The position numbers were made by a program, and so were the translations under genes. Source: Actinomadura nitritigenes (GTDB lineage: Bacteria; Actinomycetota; Actinomycetes; Streptosporangiales; Streptosporangiaceae). Taken from it: a DNA stretch of 64,000 bases. Location of the stretch: assembly GCF_017573545.1 (NCBI RefSeq), contig NZ_JAGEOK010000027.1:85744-149743 (forward strand), given 5' to 3'. Shown one piece after another: positions 1 through 8,687 of the stretch. Position 1 is the first letter of the stretch, and the number at the start of each line of letters is the position of its first letter. The notes beneath the pieces are model-generated. The model made no database searches. It was not told where the DNA came from and saw only the letters and a program-made list of their open reading frames with translations.

Positions 1-14
1 TCGTGACCCGTCCA

Positions 15-1067
15 TCAGCTGGTGCCGGACTCCAGGATGGAGACGATGGAGAACAGCGAGAAGCAGATGCAGCCGAGGCCGACCAGGACCCGGGCCGCGA
101 CGAGCACTGCCGGATCGGCCGACTCGAAGAGGAAGGCCGAGAGGAACAGGCAGAGCAGGGCCGTACCGACCGGGATCAGCGGAACCCGGTTCGCCAGGGG
201 CGCCTTCCGCCGCCAGACGAGCGCGAGCAGCAGCACCTTGCTGAGGATGCTCCAGCAGATGAGCCCCAGCCCGATCAGGACGTACGCGGCGGCCAGTTGG
301 GCGGGTCGCGTGTGCACGGAGATGACGATCAGTGCCCACACGATGCCGACGGTCCCCAGGGCGGCGGCCGATCCGGGCCAGAGAAGGCGCTCCCGCGGGG
401 TGTAGGTGTTCTGGATCTGCCGCAGGATGCTGGCCACCAGGCCGATGAGGCAGGTGCAGACGAGCGCCAGACCGATCATCACGTGGGCGGCGGTGAAGCG
501 CCCCGCCGCGGCTCCGCCGCCTCCGCCCGCCAGCAGGACGAAGGCCCACACCCAGGTGGCCAGCGCGGCGAGGACCGGAAGCGCCGTCAGGGCCCGGGCC
601 GTGAGCGGGTCGAACGGCGCCGGTGAACGTGGCGGCGCGCCCTCGGCCAGCGCCGAGTTCTCGCCGATCAGAAGGAACCGGGTGGAGACCGTGGCCACGC
701 ACGAGACGCACACGCAGACCATGCCGACCCCGAAGAGCACGTGCCCGGCGACGAAGTCGGGCGGCGGTCGGGGGGATCCGGAGAGCAGGGCGAGCCCGTA
801 ACCCGTGGGGATGCAGCCGACGGCGACGGCGAACACCGGATAAAGCAGCCTGTCCAGGGCGGTGTAGCGGTCGATGAGCTGCCTGATGATCGCCGCCGCG
901 GTGGCGAACAGGCAGGCGCAGATGGCCGCCAGGAATATGAGGACCAGGCCCGCGACGCGTGCACTCGGCCCGGACGCATGCGCGAGCACGTATCCACCCA
1001 GTGCCGCTGATACGGCACCCATGAGAACGGGTACGGCTCGGAAGAGGACGCTGATCTTGTAGTTCAT
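15..1067 (-). CDS. YhiM-like DUF2776 integral membrane protein
   Basis: 350-residue polytopic membrane protein with about ten hydrophobic segments and the same length as E. coli YhiM. Recalled YhiM features are present in order: an N-terminal segment ending in LGGYVL, the repeated AGHVLFGVGM / AAHVMIGLAL helices, the cytoplasmic LLALVWRRKAPLANRVPLIPV stretch and a C-terminal RVLVGLG-CFSLFSIVSILE. The family (DUF2776) has been linked to acid or osmotic stress in enterics, but its biochemical function is not established. The gene stands alone on the minus strand. The family call rests on memory of YhiM, not on a search. Confidence 0.85.
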   Translation of the reverse strand: MNYKISVLFRAVPVLMGAVSAALGGYVLAHASGPSARVAGLVLIFLAAICACLFATAAAIIRQLIDRYTALDRLLYPVFAVAVGCIPTGYGLALLSGSPRPPPDFVAGHVLFGVGMVCVCVSCVATVSTRFLLIGENSALAEGAPPRSPAPFDPLTARALTALPVLAALATWVWAFVLLAGGGGGAAAGRFTAAHVMIGLALVCTCLIGLVASILRQIQNTYTPRERLLWPGSAAALGTVGIVWALIVISVHTRPAQLAAAYVLIGLGLICWSILSKVLLLALVWRRKAPLANRVPLIPVGTALLCLFLSAFLFESADPAVLVAARVLVGLGCICFSLFSIVSILESGTS

Positions 1068-1788
1068 CCGGGCTCCCGTGCAACGCCGTCAGGAACCTTC
1101 ACCGTGCGGGTCCCGCCCGGCCGCCACTGGGATGTCTTCGGATGGGACCATTGCGGGTCCAGAAGAAGACGACGGGCAGGGTGACCGCGAACTGCCATCG
1201 GCCCAGCGCGGCAGACGAGCGCATGTTCACCCTTTCGAGCAGGCCGAAGACGAGCCGACACCAAGCTCGATTACCCCCGAGCCGGACCAGCAAAAGAGCG
1301 TTCCATCAAGGATCGATCAAGTCGGCGCGAGAGGCGGTCGGCCGCGAATCGGCAGCCGATCGGCCCGGGTCCGTGCAGGCACGGGGACCACGGCCCCATG
1401 CCCACACGGGCCACATACCCGGATAAGTCTGGCAAGCACCCCGATGTCATCGCTATATCGAAGTTCACGGCACCGCCGATTCGGCAACACGCTGCTACTT
1501 CAGGCCCCTCGCCTTTCCCCTCTTGAAACAATGTGCGAATGCCTGACGACCGGTACCCGTGCTCCGCTTCCGCCATTACTGCCCTACTCGCGACAATTAC
1601 GGGCTCGCCCGCCGCGCCGACCTCGACGTTCACTACCGCGGCGGGCTCGAGTCGTCCGCCGAACCGACCCGGTTCGGCCCCGGTGACCAGCCCGTGACCG
1701 GGGCGGCGGCGATGGCCGTCCGGCGCGTCCCGCCAAGCTCCCCCGCTCCGGGCCGGCACCGGCCGGAAGCAGCGGGATCGGTAACGGC
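1068..1788. other. Intergenic region, no gene recognised
   Basis: About 720 bp between the divergent YhiM-like gene and the crcB pair. Open frames here are short, overlap on both strands and resemble no family I know. Local composition is patchier and less GC-skewed than in the flanking genes, for example around 1400-1520. It should hold promoters for both neighbours. I looked for a fluoride riboswitch just before crcB and could not fit one. Confidence 0.5.
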
Positions 1789-2343
1789 GTGAACGGCGTA
1801 CAGGACGCGGACGGCCCCGGGCACCGCCTGCATCATCTGTACCGGCGCGAGCGCGCCGAGGCCGCCGCGCTCCACAAGGGCACCGGCAAGCCCCCGCCGC
1901 CGGGGCTGGGGCCGCGCGTCCTCGCGGAGGTCGCCGCAGGCGGCGCGCTCGGCGCGCTCGCCAGGTACCTGATCAGCGAGGCGATCCCGGTGCCCGCCTC
2001 CGGGTTCCCCTGGAACACCTTCACCGTCAACATGCTCGGATGCGTGGCCATGGGCGTGCTGACCACGTACCTGCTCGGCGGGAGGCCGCACCCGTGGATC
2101 CGGCCGTTCGCGGTCACGGGCTACCTGGGCGGCTTCACCACGTTCTCGCACCTCATCGACGGCGTCTACGGACTCGGCCACGGCGGCGACCCGGGCCTGG
2201 GCATCGGCTACGCGGCCGGGAGCGTCGTCGCCGGATGGATCGCGATCGTCCTCGGGCTGGCGCTCGGGCGCAGGATCCCGCGCCGCCCGCGCGGCGGCGC
2301 CGGAGGCGGCGGAGACGACCGGCGCGGCGGAGGGCGGGCATGA
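1789..2343 (+). CDS. crcB: CrcB/Fluc fluoride channel subunit 1
   Basis: Fluoride-specific ion channel subunit that exports cytoplasmic fluoride. The 184-residue protein has a hydrophilic N-terminal extension of about 45 residues, then four membrane segments. Seen motifs are GGALGALARYLI, the pore asparagine in FTVNMLG, and GYLGGFTTFSHL, which matches the Fluc G-x-T-T-F-S signature. A basic, glycine/arginine-rich tail follows the last helix. The chosen start is GTG. The stop overlaps the start of the second crcB by ATGA, so the two are translationally coupled and probably form a heterodimer. Confidence 0.9.
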   Translation: MNGVQDADGPGHRLHHLYRRERAEAAALHKGTGKPPPPGLGPRVLAEVAAGGALGALARYLISEAIPVPASGFPWNTFTVNMLGCVAMGVLTTYLLGGRPHPWIRPFAVTGYLGGFTTFSHLIDGVYGLGHGGDPGLGIGYAAGSVVAGWIAIVLGLALGRRIPRRPRGGAGGGGDDRRGGGRA

Positions 2344-2711
2344 CGAGCCTCCTGGCGATCGTGCTGGTCCTCGCGGGCGGCGCCGTCGGCGCCGTGTGCC
2401 GCTACATCCTGGACGGCTACGTCAAGGCCGCCCTCGGCAAGGCGTTCCCGTGGGGCACGCTCTGCGTCAACGTCCTCGGTGCGGGCCTCCTCGGCGCGCT
2501 GCACGGCGCCGGAACCGGCACCTACGTCGAAGCGCTCCTGGGAACGGGCCTGTGCGGTGCGCTGACCACGTTCAGCACCTTCGAACTCGACACCGTCCAC
2601 CTGATGCAGGACGGCGCGTACGGCCGCGCCGCCGTCAACGCCATCGGCAGCCTGCTCCTGGGTTTCGCCGCGTACCTGGCGCTCCACACCCTTCTCGGCC
2701 ACCTCGTCTGA
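2340..2711 (+). CDS. crcB: CrcB/Fluc fluoride channel subunit 2
   Basis: 123-residue second Fluc subunit with four predicted membrane helices and no extension. It carries GGAVGAVCRYIL near the N-terminus, the LCVNVLG pore helix and GLCGALTTFSTFELD. Fluc channels are dual-topology dimers, and actinobacteria commonly encode two homologues side by side, as here. The start is ATG within an ATGA overlap with the preceding crcB stop. Confidence 0.92.
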   Translation: MTSLLAIVLVLAGGAVGAVCRYILDGYVKAALGKAFPWGTLCVNVLGAGLLGALHGAGTGTYVEALLGTGLCGALTTFSTFELDTVHLMQDGAYGRAAVNAIGSLLLGFAAYLALHTLLGHLV

Positions 2712-2763
2712 TCGCGGCGCCGCCCCGGAGTGCCGCCCGGTGGAGTGCGGATGACAACAGAGG

Positions 2764-2797
2764 CGTCGCCCGCCCACCGCTCCGGGCGCGGGCGACG
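2764..2797. terminator. Hairpin between convergent crcB pair and ureC
   Basis: Perfect 10-bp inverted repeat (CGTCGCCCGC at 2764-2773, GCGGGCGACG at 2788-2797) with a 14-nt loop, in the 115-bp gap between convergent operons. No clear U tract follows, which is common for actinobacterial terminators. Probably bidirectional. Confidence 0.5.
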
Positions 2798-2826
2798 TCC
2801 CGCAGGTCCTCGGCGGTGCTCTTCGG

Positions 2827-4548
2827 TCAGGTGAGGAAGAACAGGCGGTTGAGCGGCAACTCCCTGGCCGGTTCGATGTGGGCGGGTTCGCCGTTCACCG
2901 ACACCTTGTACGTTTCGGGGTCGACGGCGATGTCGGCGACCGTCGAGTTGCGCACCATGTGGCGCTTGTCGACCGTCCGGCACTGGCGGATCGGCCGGAT
3001 GAGCCGCTGCAGGCCGAGCCTCTCGGGCACCCCCGCCTCGATCCCGGCCTGGGACATGAAGGTCACGCAGGTGCCCGACAGGGCGGCGGCGTGGGTGCCG
3101 AAGGTGGGCCGGTAGTAGACGGGCTGCGGCGTGGGCAGGGACGCGTTCGGGTCGCCCATCTGGAACCAGCTGATCAGGCCGCCCTTGATCACCATGAAGG
3201 GCTTGGCGCCGAAGGAGTGCGGCTGCCACAGCACCACGTCGGCGAGCTTGCCGTCCTCCAACGATCCGATCTCGTCCGCCATGCCGCTGGCGCGGGCCGG
3301 GTTGATGGTGACCTTGGCCAGGTAGCGCAGGACCCGGAAGTTGTCGTTCCGGGAGGAGTCCTCCGGGAGGGCGCCCCGCTTGTCCTTGTTGTGGTGGGCG
3401 ATCTGGAAGGCGCGGGTGACCGATTCGCCGACCCGGCCCATCGCCTGCGAGTCCGACCCGATGATGCTGATGATGCCGAGGTCATGGAGCACGGTCTCGG
3501 CGGAGATGGTCTCGCCGCGGACCCGGCTGTCGGCGAACGCCACGTCCTCCGGCACGTCGTAGCTGAGATGGTGGCAGACCATCGTCATGTCCAGCAGTTC
3601 GTCGACCGAATTGGTGGTGTAGGGCAGCGTCGGGTTGGTGGACGCGGGGAGGATGTTGGGTTCGCCGGTCACCCGCAGGATGTCGGGAGCGTGCCCGCCG
3701 CCCGCTCCCTCGGAGTGGTAGGTGTGGATCGAGCGGCCGTTGATCGTGTTGATGGTGTCCTCGACGAAGCCCGCCTCGTTGAGGGTGTCGGTGTGGATCG
3801 CGATCTGGATGTCGTAGGCGTCCGCGACCGACAGGGACGTGTCGATGACGGCGGGCGTGGTCCCCCAGTCCTCGTGGACCTTCAGCCCGGCGGCGCCGGC
3901 GCGGATCTGCTCCTCCAGCGGCGCGGGCAGGCTGCTGTTGCCCTTGCCGTAGACCCCGACGTTGATGGGGATGTCCTCGAAGGCCTGAAGGATGCGGGCG
4001 AGGTTCCACGGGCCGGGGGTGCAGGTGGTGCCGCGGGTGCCGTCCGCGGGGCCGGTGCCGCCGCCGACCAGGGTGGTGATCCCGTTGCTCAGCGCGTGGA
4101 CGGCCTGCTCGGGCGAGATGAAGTGGACGTGGGTGTCGATCGCGCCGGGGGTGGCCACGAGGTTCTCCCCGGAGATCACCTCGGTGTCGGCGCTGATGAT
4201 GAGGCGCCGGTCCACGCCGTTCTGGGTGTGGGGGTTGCCGGACTTGCCGATCCCGACGATCCGGCCGTCCTTGATGCCGATGTCGCCCTTGACGATGCCG
4301 ATCATCGGGTCCATGACCACGGCGTTGGTGATCACCAGATCGAGCGCCACCGCGCCGGTCGACGCGGGGTCGCTCGACATGCCGTCGCGGGCGGTCTTCC
4401 CGCCTCCGTACTGGGTCTCGTCGCCGTAATGGCCCTCGTTATGGTCCTTTTCCACTTCGACGACGAGGTTGGTGTCCCCGAGGTGGAAGCGGTCCCCCAC
4501 CGTCGGACCGTACATCGACGCGTACTTCTGCCGACTCATGGAGGTCAT
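2827..4548 (-). CDS. ureC: Urease alpha subunit UreC
   Basis: Catalytic subunit of nickel urease (urea + H2O to ammonia and carbamate), 573 residues, the usual length. Visible active-site residues are H140 and H142 in DTHVH, the carbamylated lysine K223 in GLKVHEDWG, H252 in IHTDTLNE, H278 in HTYHSEG, the flap cysteine C325 in MVCHHL and D366 in GSDSQAMGR. All metal ligands are therefore intact. The ATG start is preceded by AGGAAAGG. It is the last gene of the operon and follows ureA directly. ureB, normally between ureA and ureC, lies five genes upstream. Confidence 0.98.
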   Translation of the reverse strand: MTSMSRQKYASMYGPTVGDRFHLGDTNLVVEVEKDHNEGHYGDETQYGGGKTARDGMSSDPASTGAVALDLVITNAVVMDPMIGIVKGDIGIKDGRIVGIGKSGNPHTQNGVDRRLIISADTEVISGENLVATPGAIDTHVHFISPEQAVHALSNGITTLVGGGTGPADGTRGTTCTPGPWNLARILQAFEDIPINVGVYGKGNSSLPAPLEEQIRAGAAGLKVHEDWGTTPAVIDTSLSVADAYDIQIAIHTDTLNEAGFVEDTINTINGRSIHTYHSEGAGGGHAPDILRVTGEPNILPASTNPTLPYTTNSVDELLDMTMVCHHLSYDVPEDVAFADSRVRGETISAETVLHDLGIISIIGSDSQAMGRVGESVTRAFQIAHHNKDKRGALPEDSSRNDNFRVLRYLAKVTINPARASGMADEIGSLEDGKLADVVLWQPHSFGAKPFMVIKGGLISWFQMGDPNASLPTPQPVYYRPTFGTHAAALSGTCVTFMSQAGIEAGVPERLGLQRLIRPIRQCRTVDKRHMVRNSTVADIAVDPETYKVSVNGEPAHIEPARELPLNRLFFLT

Positions 4549-4653
4549 TCGATTGCACCTTTCCTGGAGAAGATACTTTTGTGCGCCTCGTGCTTCCGCG
4601 GGCCCGGCGGCCCGAGACCGCTCCGGCGGACGGCCGGGTGATCCGCGGGCCGG

Positions 4654-4962
4654 CTACTGCGCGCCGATCGGGTCGTGGCAGGAGATCAGCTTGGTGCCGT
4701 CGTCGAAGACGGCCTCGACCTGCAGCAGCGGCAGCATCTCGCGGACTCCGGGCAGCACCTTGTCGGGCCCCAGCACCTGCTTGCCCAACTCCATGCAGTC
4801 GGCGACGGACTTGCCGTCCCGGGCGGCCTCGACGACCTCGTGGGTGATCAGCGCCACCGCCTCGCTGTAGTTCAGCTTCAGCCCGCGATCGCGCCGCTTG
4901 ATGGCCATCTGCGCGACGGTGAAGATGACCAGGCGGTCCATCTCTCGTGGCGTGAGATTCAC
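4654..4962 (-). CDS. ureA: Urease gamma subunit UreA
   Basis: 102-residue structural urease subunit of normal size. It begins (V)NLTPREMDRLVIF and contains the conserved LNYSEAVALI and DGKSVADCM stretches, ending in a beta strand region with PLLQVEAVFDDGTKLI. The GTG start at 4962 is chosen because AAAGGATC lies just upstream and homologues begin MNLTPRE; the longer frame upstream is basic and unrelated. It is not fused to UreB. A 186-bp gap separates it from ureD, so ureA-ureC may have its own promoter. Confidence 0.97.
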   Translation of the reverse strand: MNLTPREMDRLVIFTVAQMAIKRRDRGLKLNYSEAVALITHEVVEAARDGKSVADCMELGKQVLGPDKVLPGVREMLPLLQVEAVFDDGTKLISCHDPIGAQ

Positions 4963-5148
4963 CGGCGATCCTTTCGATGAGTATGTACGGAAAGACCCCA
5001 GGCGGCGGTGCCGACGTCTCGCGGGCATGAGCCGTGGACGATATGGCCGCGAGCCGGACGGAAGGGCGACCCGATATCCTGATCTCCGTTATCGCGCACC
5101 GGAAAGCCAAGGGCGCCTCATGACTCCCCAATGATCAAGTCGCCGCGG

Positions 5149-6123
5149 TCAGCGGCCGGCGGGGTGCTCCGGCGCGGGTACGTCGAGCAGCAGCCGCCGC
5201 ACCGCGTCCCACGTCCGGGCGTAGGCCGAGTCGACCTCCGGGGACCGGTCGCCGAGCATCCGGGCCCATGCCCCGCAGCCGCCGGGCAGCACGCTCGCGC
5301 CGCCGCGCAGCCCCGTACCGGCGATCGCGGCGTTCATGGCGCCGGCGACCTCGCTCGCCGGCGCCATCTCGGTGACGACGTACAGGGTGGCCATCACCCC
5401 GAAATCGGCCAGCACGGCGGGACCGGTCACCGCACGCTCACCGGGGACGAGCCGGAGGGGATCCGCGAACAGGAGGCGGCCTTGGCCGTCCCGGACTTCC
5501 AGGTCCGTGCAGTACGCGGAGTAGGCGTGCCGTTCGCCGCGCGCGAGCCGTCCCGCCATCAGCTTCTCACCCAGGACGACCGTCGCGCGGGCGCCGACGG
5601 TGACGTTCATCTGCTGGTAGAACCGTGAGTCGCCGAACGGGATCGTGGTCGCGGGCAGGTACTCGACGTAGCTGTCCGGCCCGGCCTTCAACTCGACGAC
5701 CTGGGTCGCGTAGTCGTGTTCCATCCGGTACAGGCGCGTGGCGGTCTGGGTCGTGAAATGCGCCGACGTCCCCGGCCCGCACTCCAGCCCGATGCGGTAG
5801 CGGTCGCCCTGGAGCACCCCGCCCCCGGACGACAGGAACATGACGTACGGCATGTCGGGCAACGCGGCGTCCAGGAGCAGCGGGCGGGCGATGTGCAGCG
5901 GCGCCTTCTGGTAGCGGCGGGTCAGCTCGGTCCGCCCGCCCGCCAGCGCGAATCCCAGTTCCAGCACGCCGACCTTGCCGGCCGCGCCGACCGGCAAGGT
6001 GTCGGGAACCGCCGCGTACCGCGCCACCGCGGGCGGAACCCGCTCCGGAGCGCAGTGCGCCGGGGTCGTCCGGTCGGGCCGGACCGGGCCGGCGGTGTCC
6101 GTCACCGGCCCGCCGGAGGTCAT
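5149..6123 (-). CDS. ureD: Urease accessory protein UreD
   Basis: UreD (UreH) recruits the UreF-UreG complex to apo-urease and helps deliver nickel through an internal tunnel. The 324-residue protein contains the family stretches RRYQKAPLHIARPL, SSGGGVLQGDRY and TTQTATRLYRME. The ATG at 6123 overlaps the ureG stop as ATGA, which favours it over an ATG 15 nt upstream. It lies downstream of ureG and upstream of ureA. Confidence 0.94.
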   Translation of the reverse strand: MTSGGPVTDTAGPVRPDRTTPAHCAPERVPPAVARYAAVPDTLPVGAAGKVGVLELGFALAGGRTELTRRYQKAPLHIARPLLLDAALPDMPYVMFLSSGGGVLQGDRYRIGLECGPGTSAHFTTQTATRLYRMEHDYATQVVELKAGPDSYVEYLPATTIPFGDSRFYQQMNVTVGARATVVLGEKLMAGRLARGERHAYSAYCTDLEVRDGQGRLLFADPLRLVPGERAVTGPAVLADFGVMATLYVVTEMAPASEVAGAMNAAIAGTGLRGGASVLPGGCGAWARMLGDRSPEVDSAYARTWDAVRRLLLDVPAPEHPAGR

Positions 6124-6755
6124 CCCGCCGGTGAGCACAGCGCCTCCCGGCGTCCCAGCACGAAGTCCGCGACCTCCGGGACGCCGGTTCCGGTGAGGCA
6201 GTTGGTCAGCACGACCGGGCCGTCGCCCCGCACCGCGCGCGCGTCACGTTCCATGACCGACAGGTCGGTGCGCACGTACCGCGCGATGTCGATCTTGTTG
6301 ATGACGAGGAGGTCGGAGTCGGTGGTGCCCGGGCCGCGCTTGCGCGGCATCTTCTCCCCCTCGGCGGTGTCCAGGACGAACACGTACACGTCGGCCAGGG
6401 CCGGGCTGAAGGTGAGGGTCAGGTTGTCCCCGCCGCTCTCGAACAGCAGCACGTCGATGTCGGGGAAGCGGTCGAGCAGCTCGGCCGCCGCGGCCAGGTT
6501 CATCGTCGGGTCGTCCCGGACGGCCGTGTGCGGGCAGGACCCCGTCTCCACGCCGACGACCCGCTCGGCGTCCAGCATCCCGGCGAGCGTCCGGCGGACG
6601 TGCTCCGCGTCCTCCTGCGTGTAGATGTCGTTGGTGATCACGCCGGGGCGGTGGCCCCGGGCGACCAGGAGCGGCACCAGCGCCTCGATGAGGGCGGTCT
6701 TCCCCGACCCCACCGGCCCGCCGACGCCGACCTTGTACACCTCTTCCAGTTCCAT
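6120..6755 (-). CDS. ureG: Urease accessory GTPase UreG
   Basis: SIMIBI-class GTPase that powers nickel insertion into urease. 211 residues. The P-loop GPVGSGKT is at about residues 13-20, the nickel-binding C-P-H motif is in ETGSCPHTAVR, followed by ESGGDNL and the guanine-specificity motif NKIDIA. The N-terminus lacks the His-rich stretch of some UreG proteins. The histidine-rich function in this operon seems to sit in the CbiX-like protein instead. ATG start after a short gap from ureF. Confidence 0.96.
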   Translation of the reverse strand: MELEEVYKVGVGGPVGSGKTALIEALVPLLVARGHRPGVITNDIYTQEDAEHVRRTLAGMLDAERVVGVETGSCPHTAVRDDPTMNLAAAAELLDRFPDIDVLLFESGGDNLTLTFSPALADVYVFVLDTAEGEKMPRKRGPGTTDSDLLVINKIDIARYVRTDLSVMERDARAVRGDGPVVLTNCLTGTGVPEVADFVLGRREALCSPAG

Positions 6756-6780
6756 GTCGTCCCCCTGGACGTCGATCGGA

Positions 6781-7488
6781 TCAGGTGGCGAACAGGCGCG
6801 CCTCGGCCCGTTCGTGCTCGGCGGCGACGGCGTCCGCGGCCGGGAGCGAGGCGTGCAGGTCCCGCGGGTCGCGGGCGGCCAGCGCCGCGTCCGCCGCCGC
6901 GACCAGCTTCGGCCGGACCTCCCGCAGCAGCGCCTGCGCCCGCCGGAAGTCGATCCGGCCGAGCCGCACCGCCGCCGACGTGCACCCCGCCGCGAACGCG
7001 TACAGGTCACCCGCCACGGCGTTCCGCGCGGGCACGCCGAGCCCCGCGTGCACGGTGCCCACGACGACCGCGTGGTTGCCCGGCGTCGCACCGTCCGCGA
7101 CGAGGCGGGCCAGCCGGGCCGCCGTGGCCGAGCCGAACGCGGGAGCGGCCGTGTCCAGCACCTGCCGCCCGGTGCGCACGGAGGCCGCCCGCTGCTCCCG
7201 GTTGAGCTTGATCGCGTGGAGCCTGCGATCGGTCTCCACGAGCGCGTCCCAGTCCCCGGCGGTCACCGCCCGGTGCGCGAGCACCAGCGCCGCCGCGTCG
7301 GCGGTCCCGGCGGCCCGCACCAGGTCGCGGATCAGGTCGTACAGGCCGTCCACGCCGAAGGCGCGGAGCTGGAAATGGCCCTCCACCCCGTGCGACAGGG
7401 TGTACAGACCGCTGGGGAATCCGGAGTCGGTCAGCTGCAACTGCGCCAGCAGCGGCTCCAGCGCCTCAGTGGTCGCCGGTCGATGCAC
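6781..7488 (-). CDS. ureF: Urease accessory protein UreF
   Basis: All-helical accessory protein that acts with UreD as the effector of UreG. 235 residues, normal length. It carries the N-terminal QLTDSGFPSGLYTLSHGVE signature and the central LNREQRAASVRTGRQVL region. The start at 7488 overlaps the end of ureB by 23 nt, consistent with translational coupling. Confidence 0.93.
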   Translation of the reverse strand: MHRPATTEALEPLLAQLQLTDSGFPSGLYTLSHGVEGHFQLRAFGVDGLYDLIRDLVRAAGTADAAALVLAHRAVTAGDWDALVETDRRLHAIKLNREQRAASVRTGRQVLDTAAPAFGSATAARLARLVADGATPGNHAVVVGTVHAGLGVPARNAVAGDLYAFAAGCTSAAVRLGRIDFRRAQALLREVRPKLVAAADAALAARDPRDLHASLPAADAVAAEHERAEARLFAT

Positions 7489-7864
7489 CGTGCGCCTCGG
7501 TGTCCTGGTATCCCCTCTTGCGCAGCCGGACGAGCGCCTCCCTGCGCGCGGCCGAGGAGCGGACGCTCCCGTCCAGCAGCCCGCCGAACCCGACGATGCG
7601 CAGCCCGCCGCCGTACTCGACGAGCTGCACCTCCTTGGTGTCGCCGGCCTCGAACCGGACGGCGGTGCCCGCCGGAATGTCGAGCCGCATTCCGAAACTC
7701 TTGTCGCGATCGAAGCTCATCGCCCGGTTGACCTCGAAGAAATGGAAATGCGAGCCGATCTGGACGGCCCGGTCACCGGTGTTGTGCACGGTCAGCGTCT
7801 CCCGGCGCTGACCGGCGTTGAGCTCGATCTCCCCGTCCCCGAACATGTAACCGCCGTTCGCCAT
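7466..7864 (-). CDS. ureB: Urease beta subunit UreB, displaced from ureA/ureC
   Basis: 132-residue structural urease subunit. Seen features: FGDGEIELNAG near the N-terminus, VHNTGDRAVQIGSHFHFFEVN, FDRDKSFGMRLDIPAGTAVRFEAG and GFGGLLDG, all diagnostic. The ATG at 7864 has a strong GGGGGAGGAG ribosome-binding site and matches the normal UreB N-terminus. Usually ureB sits between ureA and ureC; here it is upstream of ureF, five genes from ureC. It also overlaps the preceding CbiX-like frame by about 92 nt. Confidence 0.96.
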   Translation of the reverse strand: MANGGYMFGDGEIELNAGQRRETLTVHNTGDRAVQIGSHFHFFEVNRAMSFDRDKSFGMRLDIPAGTAVRFEAGDTKEVQLVEYGGGLRIVGFGGLLDGSVRSSAARREALVRLRKRGYQDTEAHGASTGDH

Positions 7865-8687
7865 GCGCGGTCTCCTCCCCCGGTGTCGTCCTCGTGAATT
7901 CCGGCAGATCGTCGTGACGGTGCGGTGCGTCCTCCCCGCCGTGCCCGTGGCCATGCCCGTGCCCGTGCCCGTGGCCGTGTTGCGCGGCCGCGGCGAGGCC
8001 GTCGTCGCGGTTCCGGCTCCACCGGCGCTCCGCCTCGGCCGCGCGGTCGCGGACCAGCGCCGTGAGCGCCGCCGTTCCCAGCAGTGGCCCGGCGACGCGG
8101 TCCGCCGCGGGGCACGGCGGGAGCGGGACCAGCGAAGCGGGCACCAGCACCACCTCACCGGCACCCAGCCGGCGGCAGCGCTCCACACCCTCGGCCACGT
8201 CCGGATCACCCTCCGTCAAGGCGACCTCTACCCAGCGCACGGGCAGATACCGCCTGACCAGCCGTGCGACCTTGAAGAGTTCCGCGTCCGCCTCCGGGTC
8301 CGCCGCCCGTGCCACCAGCAGCACCGCGGCGCGGGAGTCCCCGTCGCGGATGTCCCCGTCGCGTACGGCCCGCAGGACCGCCGCCCGGATCCACCCGATC
8401 AGGTGCGTGATCGTGCCGAGCGGCGGGGCGAGCAGCAGGTCGCCCGGCCGGTCGCGCCCCGCCCAGGCCAGCGTCTGCGCGGCCGTCGGCCCGAGAACGG
8501 GGTCCCGGCCCAGCGTCATCGGCACCACCACGGCGCGCGCACGGTCTCGCAGGGCGGTCCTGAGTCCCCGTCCGGGGTCGTGGATCCCCCCGGCGCCGGG
8601 CAGGGGAACGCCGCCCCGCGGGACGTGCGCGGGAAGGCTCTCATGCCCGCCGACCATCAGCACGGCGCGGCCCCCCGGCCCGGTCAC
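7773..8687 (-). CDS. CbiX-like (chelatase-fold) protein with His-rich tail, possible nickel chaperone
   Basis: 304 residues, seemingly two half-domains of the CbiX/sirohydrochlorin chelatase fold. Half one has VLMVGGHES and AVVVPMTLGRDP. Half two has AVLLVARAADPEADAELFK and GAGEVVLVPASL, where the family's metal-binding histidines are missing. The tail has a (HG)7 run plus HRHDD, typical of nickel storage and of UreE C-termini. No ureE is present in the cluster, so I infer a nickel-handling role replacing UreE; this is not proven. The GTG start overlaps the transporter stop (GTGA). The frame runs 92 nt into ureB, so the C-terminal end is uncertain. Confidence 0.7.
   Translation of the reverse strand: MTGPGGRAVLMVGGHESLPAHVPRGGVPLPGAGGIHDPGRGLRTALRDRARAVVVPMTLGRDPVLGPTAAQTLAWAGRDRPGDLLLAPPLGTITHLIGWIRAAVLRAVRDGDIRDGDSRAAVLLVARAADPEADAELFKVARLVRRYLPVRWVEVALTEGDPDVAEGVERCRRLGAGEVVLVPASLVPLPPCPAADRVAGPLLGTAALTALVRDRAAEAERRWSRNRDDGLAAAAQHGHGHGHGHGHGHGGEDAPHRHDDLPEFTRTTPGEETAHGERRLHVRGRGDRAQRRSAPGDADRAQHR

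Noticed and set aside
1271..1759. 162-codon minus-strand frame in the long intergenic region
   Set aside because: No ribosome-binding site, no family similarity, and overlapped by equally long frames on the other strand.
1690..1788. Possible fluoride riboswitch before crcB (a GGCGATGG-like start is present)
   Set aside because: The rest of the crcB RNA motif, including the pseudoknot partner and the conserved CUGAUG-type 3' part, could not be fitted.
2878..4641. 587-codon open frame on the plus strand over ureC
   Set aside because: A GC-rich antisense shadow of ureC; no family features and low-complexity composition rich in D, G, R and V.
7910..7985. Short repeated sequence suggesting a microsatellite or CRISPR-like array near 7950
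   Set aside because: It is the coding DNA for the alternating His-Gly tail of the CbiX-like protein, not spaced repeats.
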